From JAGQOZ01 sp041399205 (GTDB lineage Bacteria; Planctomycetota; Planctomycetia; Pirellulales; Pirellulaceae), in the NCBI GenBank assembly GCA_041399205.1, contig JAWKTK010000003.1, forward strand, positions 877,800-941,799: a stretch of 64,000 bases of DNA, written 5' to 3'. The translations under genes and the position numbers were made by a program. Position 1 is the first letter of the stretch, and the number at the start of each line of letters is the position of its first letter. Shown here one piece after another: positions 19,701 to 29,422 of the stretch. The notes beneath the pieces were generated by a model. That model ran no database searches. It worked only from the letters and a program-made list of their open reading frames with translations, and was not told the DNA's origin.

Positions 19701-20686
19701 CAGACGGTTCGGCAATCCCGATAAGACTCCGCCAGGTTGCGGCACAAACACATCTTCCAGTCCGTCGTTGTTGACGTCGGCCACGGCAATCCCTTGATAG
19801 CCGGTGGTTAAAATCTCGACGCCCTGTTCCATGCGGTCCAGCCAATGATCCAGACCGTATTGCAACTGCTGTTGAAATGCGGCTGTACCGCCCACTGCTG
19901 ACAAAGTCACGTCAGACCATACGGGACGTTCGTACGTCCGAATCACTTCCAAATCAAACTGCTGAATTCGAACCAGCGTGACGTCGTTGCCTTGAATGTG
20001 CCAACCACAGTCCCAACGCAGATTGAGTTGTTGATGCGAACCATCGGCAGCGTGCGAATCGAAGCGGATGCGGACGTCGGTCTCTAATGCGTTGGCCGCA
20101 TGCTGCACCGCGTCAATCTTGAATTTGACCTTCTTGTGCGAAGTAGCCGAATGGTCAGCGAACAGTGCTTGCCATGCGTCCAGCAATGCGGTTCGATCCA
20201 TGGACTGCAGCGCATGGCGACTTCGATCCACTTGAATCTGTAGGTTTTGTTGCTGCAAGGCGGTTTGTAGGTTCGCACGGAATTGCGAAGCTTCTATGTC
20301 TTCTGCCACAAGTCCCTTGTAGTGATCCAGCGAAGTGAACGAATTGTCCACCCAAAGTTGGCCAATACGTTCGAACGCCTTCATAGCGATGCCCGACCAA
20401 TGTTCCGATTCCAAAGCGACGTCGGTTTGCGGCTGGTCCGACCTTTCTGCTTGTCCCACCCATTTGCGTGCTGTAAGCGATCCGCGGCATGCTCGGATGC
20501 CTGCGAACGGTTTTGCGACGCCGCTTGACGTTCAAGCTTCGTGGCCGGCTCTGATTTTGGCTGGCAACCAGCGCATGCCAGCCAGGCCAACGCCAGTGAC
20601 ACGGCGACGGCACAATGTCGCTGACAAACAGACGTCGCCAGCTTGGAATTACGAGACGGAGGGCGATGGAAACGGATCGATACCAA
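16686..20686 (-). CDS. FG-GAP/CRTAC1 - ASPIC/UnbV - thioredoxin-like - TPR lipoprotein, candidate selenoprotein
   Basis: About 1,333 residues. A lipoprotein-type leader starts at a TTG near 20686 (AVAVSLALAWLACAGCQPKS). One frame change near 20455 joins it to the main body. That body has FG-GAP calcium-type repeats (VNNDGLEDVFV, LDNDGDQDLIVA, YDLDGQLDIYVC, FDNDGDPDLYVA, INNDGWDDLLVA). Then comes an in-frame TGA at 18774-18776 between TQERKDDL and SFFWRQVVSQSP. After it the same frame continues with WDQDGDIDVWLA, an ASPIC/UnbV domain, a thioredoxin-like domain with FWASWCAPCLSEL (about 17905-17943) and TPR repeats to the end. The UGA is followed by a SECIS-like hairpin, so it probably encodes selenocysteine near residue 637. 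Otherwise these would be two abutting genes split exactly in frame. Likely periplasmic or outer-membrane anchored; FG-GAP repeats bind ligands and the thioredoxin part suggests redox work. Substrate unknown. Confidence 0.75.
18746..18762 (-). promoter_or_regulatory. SECIS-like hairpin following an in-frame UGA
   Basis: On the minus strand the UGA at 18776-18774 is followed by 17 nt and then the loop GGTCG (18756-18752), closed by a perfect six-base stem, GCGACA with TGTCGC. The stem can be lengthened by two T-A pairs if one G is bulged. In E. coli fdhF, as I recall it, the apical loop is GGUCU, 18 nt after the UGA, with a bulged base in the stem. Bacterial SelB reads such a hairpin directly downstream of the UGA within the coding region, which is where this lies. 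Confidence 0.65.
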
Positions 20687-20800
20687 GGATTTCCAGAAAA
20701 TCGTTGCTTTTCGAGTCTAGGTAGCATAACTTGTCGGGGCAGTAAGCGTGTGAGTTTTTGAGTCGTTGACGATCGTTTTGTTTAAGAAATAGGAGAGAAC

Positions 20801-22004
20801 ATGATGGCGGAAAGAAAACGCTGGTGGATACCCATGCTGATGCTGGGGCTGCTGTCCTGCGCGCACAGGCCGACTGGTTGGCTTGTGGCAATTTGATGCG
20901 GACGTTTCCCCTCAGCCCGATGCCAGTGGTCATGGGCATGTTGGCGAACCGGGTGGTGACGTCGCTTGGGTGAATGATCCGGAACGCGGCGGCGTCATGG
21001 AATTCGACGGAGACGCAGATTACCTGGAAGTCGAAGATACCGACTTGCTTTCCATTGAAGGCGACATCACTATCGCCGCTTGGGTAAACATCAATTCGTT
21101 TGCCAGTTGGAACAGTATCATCTCTAAGACCGGAGACGTGGAAACAAACAAACCGGCTCCGTTCGATCTGTACACGATGCACCAAGACAATGGCGTTTTA
21201 CGAGCCTACATTGGCGATGGTGCAGGATCTCTGTCGTTCGGCGATTCATTCGATCCGCCCGAACTGGAAACTTGGCAACACATTGCCGTGACCATCAATG
21301 AAGATGGTGATTTCTTTCATTATCTGAACGGTGAAGAAAATGGCGAAGGCTTTATTGTGGCCGACCGCATTGATAATGACACCAATGTGTTCATTGGTAG
21401 TCGAGCTGATTTTGTGACCAACATGTTCGGTCGCATGGACGATGTGGCGCTGTTCAACGAAGTCTTGGACATGGACCAAATTAATACCATCATGGCGGGC
21501 GATTTCAGTGCTTGGGGTGTGAACGGTGGCGGCGGAGGCGGAACGCCGGGTGATTTTAATGCTGACGATCTGGTTAACGCCCAAGACATTGATTTGCTGA
21601 CAGCGGCTTCCATTGCCGGCAATTTCAACGCTGCCATGGATTTGAACGAAGATGGTTCGGTCAATAACTTGGATCGCGATGTTTGGGTGAACGAAATCAA
21701 GAACACTTGGTTCGGAGATTCTAACCTGGACGGTGAATTCAACAGCGCCGATTTTGTCACCGTCTTTACAGCTGGCGAATATGAAGATAGTGTCGCCATG
21801 AATTCCACGTGGGGCACTGGCGACTGGAATGGCGACGGCGAATTCAGTAGCAGCGACTTTGTGGCGGCGTTCACTGCTGGCGGTTATGAAATGGGTCCGA
21901 AACCGGCCGTCAACGCAGTGCCGGAACCGGGGATCAGCATGATCTTGCTATCGGCGTTGGGACTGCTGGTGGCTCCGCGGCTAACCGGCCGAATTCGGGC
22001 ATGA
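20801..22004 (+). CDS. Secreted LamG-domain, dockerin-like, PEP-CTERM protein
   Basis: An exported protein of about 400 residues. The start at 20801 is set by AGGAG (20791-20795) and begins a signal peptide (MMAERKRWWIPMLMLGLL). One or two frame changes near 20855-20885 join it to the body starting WQFDADVSPQ. An N-terminal LamG/concanavalin-like domain follows (VMEFDGDADYLEVEDTDL, DITIAAWVNINSFASW, FIGSRADFVTNMFGRMDDV). A Gly linker (GGGGGG) then leads to EF-hand/dockerin type I-like repeats (DFNADDLVNAQDIDLLT, DLNEDGSVNNLDRDVWV, DSNLDGEFNSADFV, DWNGDGEFSSSDFV). The C-terminus is a classic PEP-CTERM signal, VPEPGISMILLSALGLL with basic end RLTGRIRA. Probably a surface-attached or matrix glycan-binding protein. 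Confidence 0.8.
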
Positions 22005-22122
22005 CACCGGGGCGATGGAGATCGGTGGACATCGAAAAGTGACCTCCAATGAATGAAATAGGCGGCAGAAGACACAATGCCTTCTGCCGCCTGTTTGTTT
22101 GGAATCTACAAAACGAATTGCG

Positions 22123-25100
22123 TCACGCTGCTTGAAGTTGTCGCATGCTGTGCGCCCACCGGATCCAAGCCGTGATTTCGGTTAGATCGGGTTGTTTGCC
22201 ATTTCGTAGAATCCGCTTCCCATCCGCCGTCGAACAAAATCGTTTAACGCTCTTGTGTAATTCATGTTCATTTTGTTGTGCCAACAATTCGGCACTGGTC
22301 ACATTGCAGCCGACCAAAATCTGGGCATCGTGTCCGCGAAGATTCGGTACTTGGCAAACCAAACGCGTCTGCAATTGCCATTCGCGAATCATGTCGGCGG
22401 TAATGCGACGATAGTCAATGCGTTCTGCCATATAACTGGCGTCCATCTCCAAGAATTCACTGACCGTGGTCACGCCGATGGCCTGAAATCGATCGGCAGT
22501 CTTCGGGCCAATAGACGGCGCGTCTACAATGGGGTCGCTGGGTTCCAGGTAGAACCGCAACGTCTCGGGGCCTCGTACCGGTCGGCTATCTGCTTCACGA
22601 ATATCGTGCGTTTCACGTTGTTCGCGAACCGATCGACTGATGGCCGAATAGCGTGGCGAACGTTCCACAAAGCGAGCGGACGATTGCGCGTCACGGTTCT
22701 CTTTGGTTCGGTCCGAAGAACGTCGATTGCCGCTGTAACGCGACCAACGATCTCGGTTGCGCTTGTATCGCGATTGACGAGCCCATTGGGTCCAGCGATT
22801 TAATCGAGAACGTTCGTAACGAGAAATCGCGCCGTATTGGCTACGAGCCGTGGCGTCGCTTAACAAGGCTTCGATACGGCGATGCAAATCATTGGCATCC
22901 GCGTAGGATAGTTCTTCAGGATCATCCACGCCACACGCTACCAACAGGCAAGCATCGGTTCCGCTCAGTCCCACAAAGACTTGCAGCGAAACTTCAGACT
23001 GCCACTTGTAAACGTCGGCCGCCACAATGCCCAAATGCGTCAAAAGTCGCTCGCCTTCTTGCGGATCCAATTCCAAGAAGTGCTCCACGCTAACCACGTC
23101 CGCCGCTGACAACGTCTTGGCAATTTCCGGATCCACCGTTTCCACTTGTGTAAGTCGCGAACTAAGGGACAACCGTTGTCGTGCTTCCACAGCGGCTTCC
23201 TGCGTTTCCTTCACCGGTGCCACTCGTTCCGTTCGCACAACAGGTGTGGTCGGCAACGGGATGGACGGTTCGGTGGAACGAAATTCGACCGTTTGCTTTT
23301 CCGGGACGTCCCAACGAGCGACCCAGTCATAGGTCTTTTCTTGGGTCACGATGGTTCGTTCCACCGGTTCCGCCACGATCGGCCGAATCGGTTCTGGACG
23401 AGGTTCCACGCGTACCGGCTCCACTCGAACCGGTTCTGGGCGAACTTCGGGTCGAAAGGGAGGCACCGGATTGACCGGCGGCACATAGCAAACTTCCGGC
23501 TGTCGTTGGCTTTGCAGCGTAAACAAACGAGCTCGTTGTGGCGAGAACAGCCGCATGACTGGCTCTTGCGAAGTGAACACCAACAGCTGTTGTCCGTGTT
23601 CTGCAAACTGCATCAACACTTCTGCCATCAAAGACGCTCGATCTGCATCCACATGAACAAACGCATCGTCAATCAGCATCGGCATGATGATGCCTCGGCG
23701 ACGATTGGCCGCCGCCAACGCCATCGACAACGCCAAGTACGCTTGGTCCTGCGTTCCTCGGTTCAATTGACTGTAACGCAGCGACCGTGAACTTCGATCA
23801 TCGACCCACAGTTCACGATTGTCGGCCAGCCGTAGTCGAGAATAGGTGTCACCCGTCAAGCTGCGGAAGATACCGGACGCTTCGTCTAACAATTCACTGT
23901 GACCGGTGTGCGATTGCAAACTGGCCAATTCGTTTTCCAACGAGCGAATTTCTGCCTGTAACCGATCGACATCGGTCACATTTCGCAACTGGCGATCGAT
24001 CACTTCGATATCTCGCCTCAACTGTTCAATGCGATGATGGTCATCGGCGTGACGAGGTTCGTACAGCGCCAACTGGCGTTCCAGATCCGCAATCTGCAAT
24101 TCGATTTCTCGACTCCGAGCGGTAACAAAATCGCGTCGGCGATACAAATGCTGCAGACGCGCTTCCAGCACCGGATCGACAGAACGCAGGTAGACCGGCG
24201 ATTCATAGTCAACGTGACGCACCGTTCCGTTGGTCACTCGATAATCCGATTGCGAACCGTGTTGCGAATAGTCATGGTACGGCCGAACCACGGAATAGTC
24301 GGCGTGATGATAATCACGGGGCGAATAGGCATCTCGCGGCCGGTAGGCGTCCACATGCGACGCATTCCACGATCGATAATCATCCGACGAAAGGAGCGAA
24401 TCGGAATCGCTACGCCAATCCGCTTGTGAACGCCAAGCGTTTTCATACCAATACGGATCGTCCGCTTGCAGCAGCAAGTCATCGCCTAGCAACGCGTGAC
24501 GACGGTCGGTCAGCGATTCAACCAGGTCGCCCAGTTCCGTTTCACAACGACGCAGCTGTCGCAGTTCATTCTGATATTCTTGCTGCATGTTGTGACTTTT
24601 GTGGCGATGCAATTCGTCACACAAGCGAGAAACGTCACTGCGCATCGACGTTAAGGCCGAACCCAACACGGAACGCATGTAATGCTGATGTTCCGTGGCA
24701 CTGCGTTCGTCGCCCGCGTAACCTTGGTCGACGAAATCAGTTTCAATATCGTCAACTCGATATCCCAATGATTTCAGTACGTAACGTAAATCGGAATCGT
24801 CATCCACCAAGCCAAGTTGATCGTGACGGTCTACTCGAGCTGCCTTGGACGTGAGGTCGTCATAGCGAGTGCGAATGACGTCCAAGAAATTGTGCCACTG
24901 TTGAATCTGGTAGTCGATTTCTTCTACCTTGCGGCGACGACTGTCCATCCAGGTGCGTTTGGCTTGTTCGGCTTCTTGGGCCGCCACTTCCAACTGATGT
25001 CGACGCGTTTGAATGGTTTGTTCTATCTGACCGAACCAAACTTGCAATCGATGTAGTTGGCCTTTGCGCTTTTCAATTTCGCCAACCAATTCCGCTCGCT

Positions 25101-25740
25101 TGGATTCCAGCTCCATCTGACGCTGATGCCGCTTGGTTTCCAGTTGAGTGATTTCGCGTAGAAGCGATTCTTTGCGTTCGCGCAGGCTATGCTGAGAATG
25201 GTTCAGTTGTTGCTGACGGTTCCATTCGCTGCGACGCAGTTCCAGCAACCGATGGATTTCTCGGATACGAGCCAAATGATGACTCGACTGTGTCGGCGCG
25301 AAACCTCGGTTCGCACCGATTTGTACAAGTCGTTCGATAGGCGGAGCGGCCGCGAAACCAAGCGAATAGACCGTTTGGTATTCTTCCAAGTCAACTTCTG
25401 CCAAGCGAATCGAATGATACGCCGTGCCCACGGCACCGTTGGTTTCCTGAATGGAAATTCGGCCAGCTGCCGAACCATCGTCCTGCCGATGGATCGTTTG
25501 ACGCAGACCAGTTCGATCGGAAATCCTTAAGGAACCGGTTGCGCGGCGAGCGGCCTTGTGTAGGTAAGAATCACAATGCCGATCCGCATTGCCGTACAAC
25601 ACCCAACGCACCAAGTCGTTTAGAGTGGTTTTGCCCGAGCCGTGAGGCCCGTAAATGACATTCAGGCGATCTGAAACGTCTTCTAACTTCAGCTGAGCAC
25701 GATCGCCAAACTGCTCAATTAGCAGGGTCTCCAATTTCAC
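22123..25740 (-). CDS. SMC-like AAA ATPase with two DUF4332 (HhH) modules
   Basis: 1,205 residues, unbroken. The N-terminus is an ABC/SMC-type head with Walker A GPHGSGKTT (residues 31-39). It is followed by long coiled coils (RREFVT... and LRRDIEVIDRQL style) interrupted by a Tyr/Asp/Ser/His-rich segment around residues 430-500. The second half of the head then has LSMALAAANRRRGI and Walker B MLIDDAFVHVD (about residues 680-710). After a Pro/Val/Glu-rich linker come two helix-hairpin-helix modules of the DUF4332 type (VEHFLELDPQEGERLL and SIGPKTADRFQAIGVTTVSE). The design, RecF/RecN/Rad50-like ATPase plus HhH DNA-binding modules, suggests action on DNA. This is a planctomycete-type protein with no assigned role. 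Confidence 0.78.
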   Translation of the reverse strand: MKLETLLIEQFGDRAQLKLEDVSDRLNVIYGPHGSGKTTLNDLVRWVLYGNADRHCDSYLHKAARRATGSLRISDRTGLRQTIHRQDDGSAAGRISIQETNGAVGTAYHSIRLAEVDLEEYQTVYSLGFAAAPPIERLVQIGANRGFAPTQSSHHLARIREIHRLLELRRSEWNRQQQLNHSQHSLRERKESLLREITQLETKRHQRQMELESKRAELVGEIEKRKGQLHRLQVWFGQIEQTIQTRRHQLEVAAQEAEQAKRTWMDSRRRKVEEIDYQIQQWHNFLDVIRTRYDDLTSKAARVDRHDQLGLVDDDSDLRYVLKSLGYRVDDIETDFVDQGYAGDERSATEHQHYMRSVLGSALTSMRSDVSRLCDELHRHKSHNMQQEYQNELRQLRRCETELGDLVESLTDRRHALLGDDLLLQADDPYWYENAWRSQADWRSDSDSLLSSDDYRSWNASHVDAYRPRDAYSPRDYHHADYSVVRPYHDYSQHGSQSDYRVTNGTVRHVDYESPVYLRSVDPVLEARLQHLYRRRDFVTARSREIELQIADLERQLALYEPRHADDHHRIEQLRRDIEVIDRQLRNVTDVDRLQAEIRSLENELASLQSHTGHSELLDEASGIFRSLTGDTYSRLRLADNRELWVDDRSSRSLRYSQLNRGTQDQAYLALSMALAAANRRRGIIMPMLIDDAFVHVDADRASLMAEVLMQFAEHGQQLLVFTSQEPVMRLFSPQRARLFTLQSQRQPEVCYVPPVNPVPPFRPEVRPEPVRVEPVRVEPRPEPIRPIVAEPVERTIVTQEKTYDWVARWDVPEKQTVEFRSTEPSIPLPTTPVVRTERVAPVKETQEAAVEARQRLSLSSRLTQVETVDPEIAKTLSAADVVSVEHFLELDPQEGERLLTHLGIVAADVYKWQSEVSLQVFVGLSGTDACLLVACGVDDPEELSYADANDLHRRIEALLSDATARSQYGAISRYERSRLNRWTQWARQSRYKRNRDRWSRYSGNRRSSDRTKENRDAQSSARFVERSPRYSAISRSVREQRETHDIREADSRPVRGPETLRFYLEPSDPIVDAPSIGPKTADRFQAIGVTTVSEFLEMDASYMAERIDYRRITADMIREWQLQTRLVCQVPNLRGHDAQILVGCNVTSAELLAQQNEHELHKSVKRFCSTADGKRILRNGKQPDLTEITAWIRWAHSMRQLQAA

Positions 25741-26210
25741 GACTTGACTCCTTCAAGACATGGTACATCCGTGTGATGAAATGCGGGACCGAAAGCATAG
25801 CCGATTTCATGAAATCAGAAAACACGACTTTCACGGCACTGCTAGCACATCACCAGGAAGGCTCGTGCGAGTCTGCGCACATAGCGTTTGCACAAGCTTC
25901 GCCATCAGTGCAATCGTAATCGGGGAGCCGCAGATTTGCGAAAAAGGTCGTAGTGTCCAATTCAGAGATACGGACGAGTCGCTAGTCGCTGTTGGTCAGG
26001 CTTCTTCGGCCAGCATCGTGTTCGCGCCGAGTGCGTGCATGTAACCAAGGCAACGGCGAGCTGCTTCGTCGGCGAGACTTGATGCTTTGCCGGCGAGACT
26101 TGATGCTTCGTCGGCCGCTCGTTTGAAGAGCTTGCCGAACTTCTGCACCAATTCGCACCAGCAAGAAGTATTCAAGCCGCTGCTGGATTCCCTCGTCCTT
26201 TTGATTTCTC
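25741..26210. other. Non-coding or decayed region upstream of repeats
   Basis: No convincing gene. A minus-strand frame from about 26210 to 25996 (SGLNTSCWCELVQKFGKLFK, ending ARRCLGYMHALGANTML) may be the remains of a small helical protein. It contains a tandem 21-base duplication (about 26067-26108, encoding DEASSLAGKASSLADEA), and any start codon falls in the adjacent repeat. The probable promoter of the ATPase gene lies just after 25740. Confidence 0.35.
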
Positions 26211-26278
26211 GTAGCATGGGCCCATGGCCCGTGTGTTTTGCGTCTTGTAGGTTCACACGGGCCATGGGCCCATGCTAC
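26211..26278. repeat. 68-bp palindromic repeat, copy 1
   Basis: Two perfect 25-base inverted arms (26211-26235 and 26254-26278), each containing the self-complementary core GGGCCATGGGCCC, flank an 18-base loop (TTTTGCGTCTTGTAGGTT). A nearly identical unit occurs at 26760-26827. The arms would form an extremely stable hairpin in either DNA or RNA. Confidence 0.85.
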
Positions 26279-26423
26279 TACATTGTCTTTATTTTACCCG
26301 GTCTCATTTACTTGCATTGATTCGCTCGATTGTACAGGCCGAGAATGCGGTGGCGTGCAGAAATTGGTTTCTCGGCGGCGTGATAAGACCACTGCCCTTT
26401 GGAACCCATGAGGCTGAAAAACG

Positions 26424-26888
26424 CTACCAAGTCGTCATCGCGTTGCCGCCGTCTTCGTTGCTCCATCGCCAAAAGATGCCGTTCGCGTTCTGGCCGACCT
26501 CCTTAGCGAATTCGCGATCGTCCTGGGTAAATGCCGTAGCTTCGTATTGACCGATGCCGATTTCGGTTAGCGTCACCGGTGTCCACTTAACGGTCGTGGA
26601 GATCTTCGCCGCAACCTCGTTCATGGAAAGCCGCAAGTCAGCTTCCGACACATCGCGGGATGCAACGACCTGATCTACTTGATTGACCTCTTCGTTGACG
26701 TCGAAGCCCGAATTGTTCGGCTCCACATTGACTTCGGAGTATTCTTCCTCTTGATTTCCGTAGCATGGGCCCATGGCCCGTGTGTTTTGCGTCTTGTAGG
26801 TTAGTATGGGCCATGGGCCCATGCTACGAGGCATGTTACGAGGTTCACACGGGCCATGGGCCCATGCTACGAGGTTCACACGGGCCAT
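26424..26888 (-). CDS. Hypothetical protein whose N-terminus is encoded by repeat DNA
   Basis: A 154-codon frame. The first 45 or so codons (26888 to about 26755) are simply translated palindromic repeat (WAHGPCEPR, RSMGPWPILTYKT, RAMGPCYGN). The remainder has good coding character and no repeat: acidic EEEYSEVNVEPNN, then VDQVVASRDVSEADLRLSMN and a beta-rich tail STTVKWTPVTLTEIGIGQYE ... NGIFWRWSNEDGG. No family recognised. The likeliest reading is a small gene whose original 5' end was replaced or cut off by repeat insertion. It may now be a remnant. Confidence 0.4.
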   Translation of the reverse strand: MARVNLVAWAHGPCEPRNMPRSMGPWPILTYKTQNTRAMGPCYGNQEEEYSEVNVEPNNSGFDVNEEVNQVDQVVASRDVSEADLRLSMNEVAAKISTTVKWTPVTLTEIGIGQYEATAFTQDDREFAKEVGQNANGIFWRWSNEDGGNAMTTW

Positions 26889-26932
26889 GGGCCCATGCTA
26901 CGAGGTTCACACGGGCCGTGGGCCCATGCTAC
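26760..26932. repeat. Palindromic repeat copy 2 plus three tandem 31-bp units
   Basis: 26760-26827 is a second copy of the 68-bp hairpin unit (same 18-base loop, right arm altered to TAGTATGGGCC). After a short variant (26828-26839) come three tandem 31-bp units at 26840-26870, 26871-26901 and 26902-26932. Each is a right arm (core GGGCCATGGGCCC, one base changed in the third) preceded by GAGGTT. So the tandem units are amplified half-palindromes. There are no spacers, which rules out a CRISPR array. Confidence 0.85.
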
Positions 26933-27124
26933 TCTGCGGAGCTGGATGCCCGAGGCGTGGGGCGAGCGATCACGGAAATAGTGATTTTCCCTCGCTTGCG
27001 TGTCGGGCTGGGAAGTGCAATTGTGTTGCGTTGGGAAGTGGAATCGTATTGGGCTAGGAAAAGTATGCGAGCACGGGGCTGGTGAGATTTCGCCACGCAG
27101 ACCAAGAAAGTAGGTAGCCAAAAA

Positions 27125-28452
27125 ATGAAAACGCTGATTAAAAACGCGACCGTGGTGACGCCAACGGAAACATTGCAGACGTCGGTCGTGGTGGACGGGA
27201 CCAAGATTGTGGATATTAATCCGGCAGTGCAGTTGTCGGTAGATGAAACGATCGACGCGACAGGCTTGCATTTGATCCCGGGAGTGGTTGACGATCAGGT
27301 GCACTTTCGCGAACCGGGATTTGAACACAAGGAAGACTTACGAACGGCCAGTTTGGCCTGCGCGAAAGGTGGGGTTACGTCATTTCTGGAAATGCCCAAC
27401 ACCAATCCGAATACCACAAGTCAGCAGCGATTGAATGAAAAGCTGCAACTGGCTGCGAACAAGTGCGTGGTCAATTACGGATTCTACATTGGTGCAACGA
27501 CCGAGAACCTGGACGAATTAGTTGCCGCGCAGCGAACACCGGTATCAAGATTTTCATTGGTTCCAGCACGGGCAACCTTTTGGTGGACGAACAAGCGGCG
27601 CTGGAACGAATCTTCGCGGAAACGACGCTACCCATCACGGCGCATTGTGAAGATGAAGCCACGGTTCGCACTAATACAGCCAAGTATGCTGACATCCACG
27701 ACGTGGCCATTCATTCGCAGATTCGTGATCATGCCGCTGCCGAAATTGCCACTCGCCGATCCCTGGATCTGGCCAAGCGACATCGTCATCGGTTTCATGT
27801 CTTGCACGTTTCCACCGCCAACGAACTGCCGTTGATTGCGAACCATGAAAAATTGATTACGGCCGAAGTTTGTCCGCATCATTTGTTTTTCAATATCGAC
27901 GACTACGCTCGTTTGGGAAGTTTGGTGCAGATGAATCCATCCATCAAGAACAAGGCGGACAATCAAGCGTTGTGGCAAGCGTTGTTGGACGGCACCATTC
28001 AAGTCGTTGCCACCGATCACGCTCCGCACACGTTGGCAGAAAAAGACCAGCCGTATCCCAAGTCGCCATCGGGACTTCCGGCAGTTGAAAACTCGTTGGC
28101 ATTAATGCTTAATCAAGTGGCGCTCGGCAAATGTTCGCTGCAGCAAGTTGTGCATTGGATGTGCGACGCACCGGCGCGAGTTTGGGACATGGTAGACAAG
28201 GGACGAATTCAAGTTGGCTACGATGCGGATTTGGTTCTGGTCGATCTGGAACGAAAACACGTCATTCGGAACGAACAACAGCTGACCAAATGCCGTTGGT
28301 CGCCGTGGGATGGTGTCGAATTGACCGGTTGTGCCGTTCGCACATTAGTGATGGGAAAGACGGTCTATCGTGACGGACAGGTGGACGGCGATGTTCGAGG
28401 CCACGAGATTCAATTCGATCATCAACGAGGCGGTTTTTGGGCGACGACGTAG
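27125..28452 (+). CDS. pyrC: Dihydroorotase (one-base frameshift)
   Basis: Converts carbamoyl-aspartate to dihydroorotate in pyrimidine synthesis. Start at the ATG at 27125. The N-terminus (IKNATVVTPTETLQTSVVVD) and metal motif DDQVHFREPGFEHKED are in one frame. Near 27541 the frame changes: reading CCGGTATC as CCGGGTATC restores RTPGIKIFIGSSTG. The second part has the further ligands ITAHCEDEA, HVLHVSTANE, EVCPHHLFF and ATDHAPHT, and the C-terminal beta domain. Total about 442 residues, normal for class I dihydroorotases. A lost G in a GGG run in a pyrimidine gene is most easily a sequencing error. The gene follows the palindromic repeat cluster by about 190 bp. Confidence 0.9.
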
Positions 28453-28661
28453 TTTCCGCATGCTACGTTTGCGAGCGGGGTTGGCGAATCTTGGCTGATT
28501 CGCATGAGGCCCGCGAAAGAACGGATTTGTCGAATAATAAAGGGATCAAAAAACAATACCTCCAGGCTATGAATTGATATTGCAGCATGTAGAACGCCAT
28601 CGCTACACTGCTTTCAGTTCTGTCGATCAGGGATTGATCAAATAGCTTAAGGAGCGAGCCA

Positions 28662-28994
28662 ATGCAGAGAACAGGTTATTTGTTGTTGATGTTGCTGGTG
28701 TCGGCGGCGTTTTCCAGCCGCGTCGAGGCACAAGATTACATTGCTAGTAACCTTCGAGTGCCTTCGTCCATTGCGGATGCAAACGCGGACATGTGGCCCG
28801 CGCCAACGGGACAGTTGGGTGCTGCTCCGGTGTCGCGCAGAACGTCCGTCCATGTGGATGATGCGACAAACGTCAAGAACTGGTTGGTGGTAGCTGGGCT
28901 CGGAATTGCGTTTTTGGCGGGTGTGGCAATTACGTCCGAATCAATTCGAAGGTATCGCTTCCGGTCTGATTCGCCTGTGCGGATTCAGTTCTAG
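28662..28994 (+). CDS. Small exported or membrane-anchored protein
   Basis: 110 residues from an ATG preceded by AAGGAGCG. The N-terminus is a signal peptide (MQRTGYLLLMLLVSAAFSSR VEAQ). A polar middle of about 50 residues follows, then one hydrophobic helix (WLVVAGLGIAFLAGVAI) near the C-terminus and a short basic tail. So it is probably an envelope protein anchored by its C-terminal helix. No family recognised. The 209 bp before it contain nothing obvious. Confidence 0.6.
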   Translation: MQRTGYLLLMLLVSAAFSSRVEAQDYIASNLRVPSSIADANADMWPAPTGQLGAAPVSRRTSVHVDDATNVKNWLVVAGLGIAFLAGVAITSESIRRYRFRSDSPVRIQF

Positions 28995-29089
28995 TTTCGA
29001 ACCCAACCAGCAATCGCGAATGACCGATCCTTCAGATTTGGGCCGTTTGCCACGCAAGAGGCAACGGGTCATTCGCGTTGCAATGTTCG

Positions 29090-29422
29090 CTAGCCGTTGA
29101 GATTGACGCCCAGTTTCTTTGCTTGCAGCTTGAGAGCTCGATTGAAATAGATGTAAGGGTATCGGCGATCGCCCTGCTTTCGAGCCCAGCTGAACGTGCT
29201 TTTCACCAGTTTTTCGGGAAGCTTGCCGTCTTCCACTAATTGTGCCACGTTGCGTATAAACGCAAATTCGCGCTGCCGCCTCGCCTTCAGCCCGCTCTTA
29301 AGCTGCTCTTCCAGCGTAGCAACGTTGCCCGATTCCGCTTGCACCGCATCCGCAGTCAGCCAACTCCAAAAACCCAACGTGGCGACGGCCAGTATATTGG
29401 TCAGTATCTTTCGGCGGTTCAT
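29090..29422 (-). CDS. Small exported basic protein
   Basis: 110 residues: signal peptide MNRRKILTNILAVATLGFWS...AVQA, then a compact helical and basic domain (LKSGLKARRQREFAFIRNVA, LPEKLVKSTFSWARKQGDRR, YPYIYFNRALKLQAKKLG). The spacing and conserved-looking aromatic and basic residues suggest a real small domain, as seen in planctomycete secretomes. No function is known to me. It is convergent with the preceding membrane protein. Confidence 0.6.
   Translation of the reverse strand: MNRRKILTNILAVATLGFWSWLTADAVQAESGNVATLEEQLKSGLKARRQREFAFIRNVAQLVEDGKLPEKLVKSTFSWARKQGDRRYPYIYFNRALKLQAKKLGVNLNG

Noticed and set aside
26840..26932. Regularly spaced repeats suggesting a CRISPR array
   Set aside because: The 31-bp units are directly tandem with no spacers between them and derive from one arm of a palindromic element; there are no cas genes nearby.
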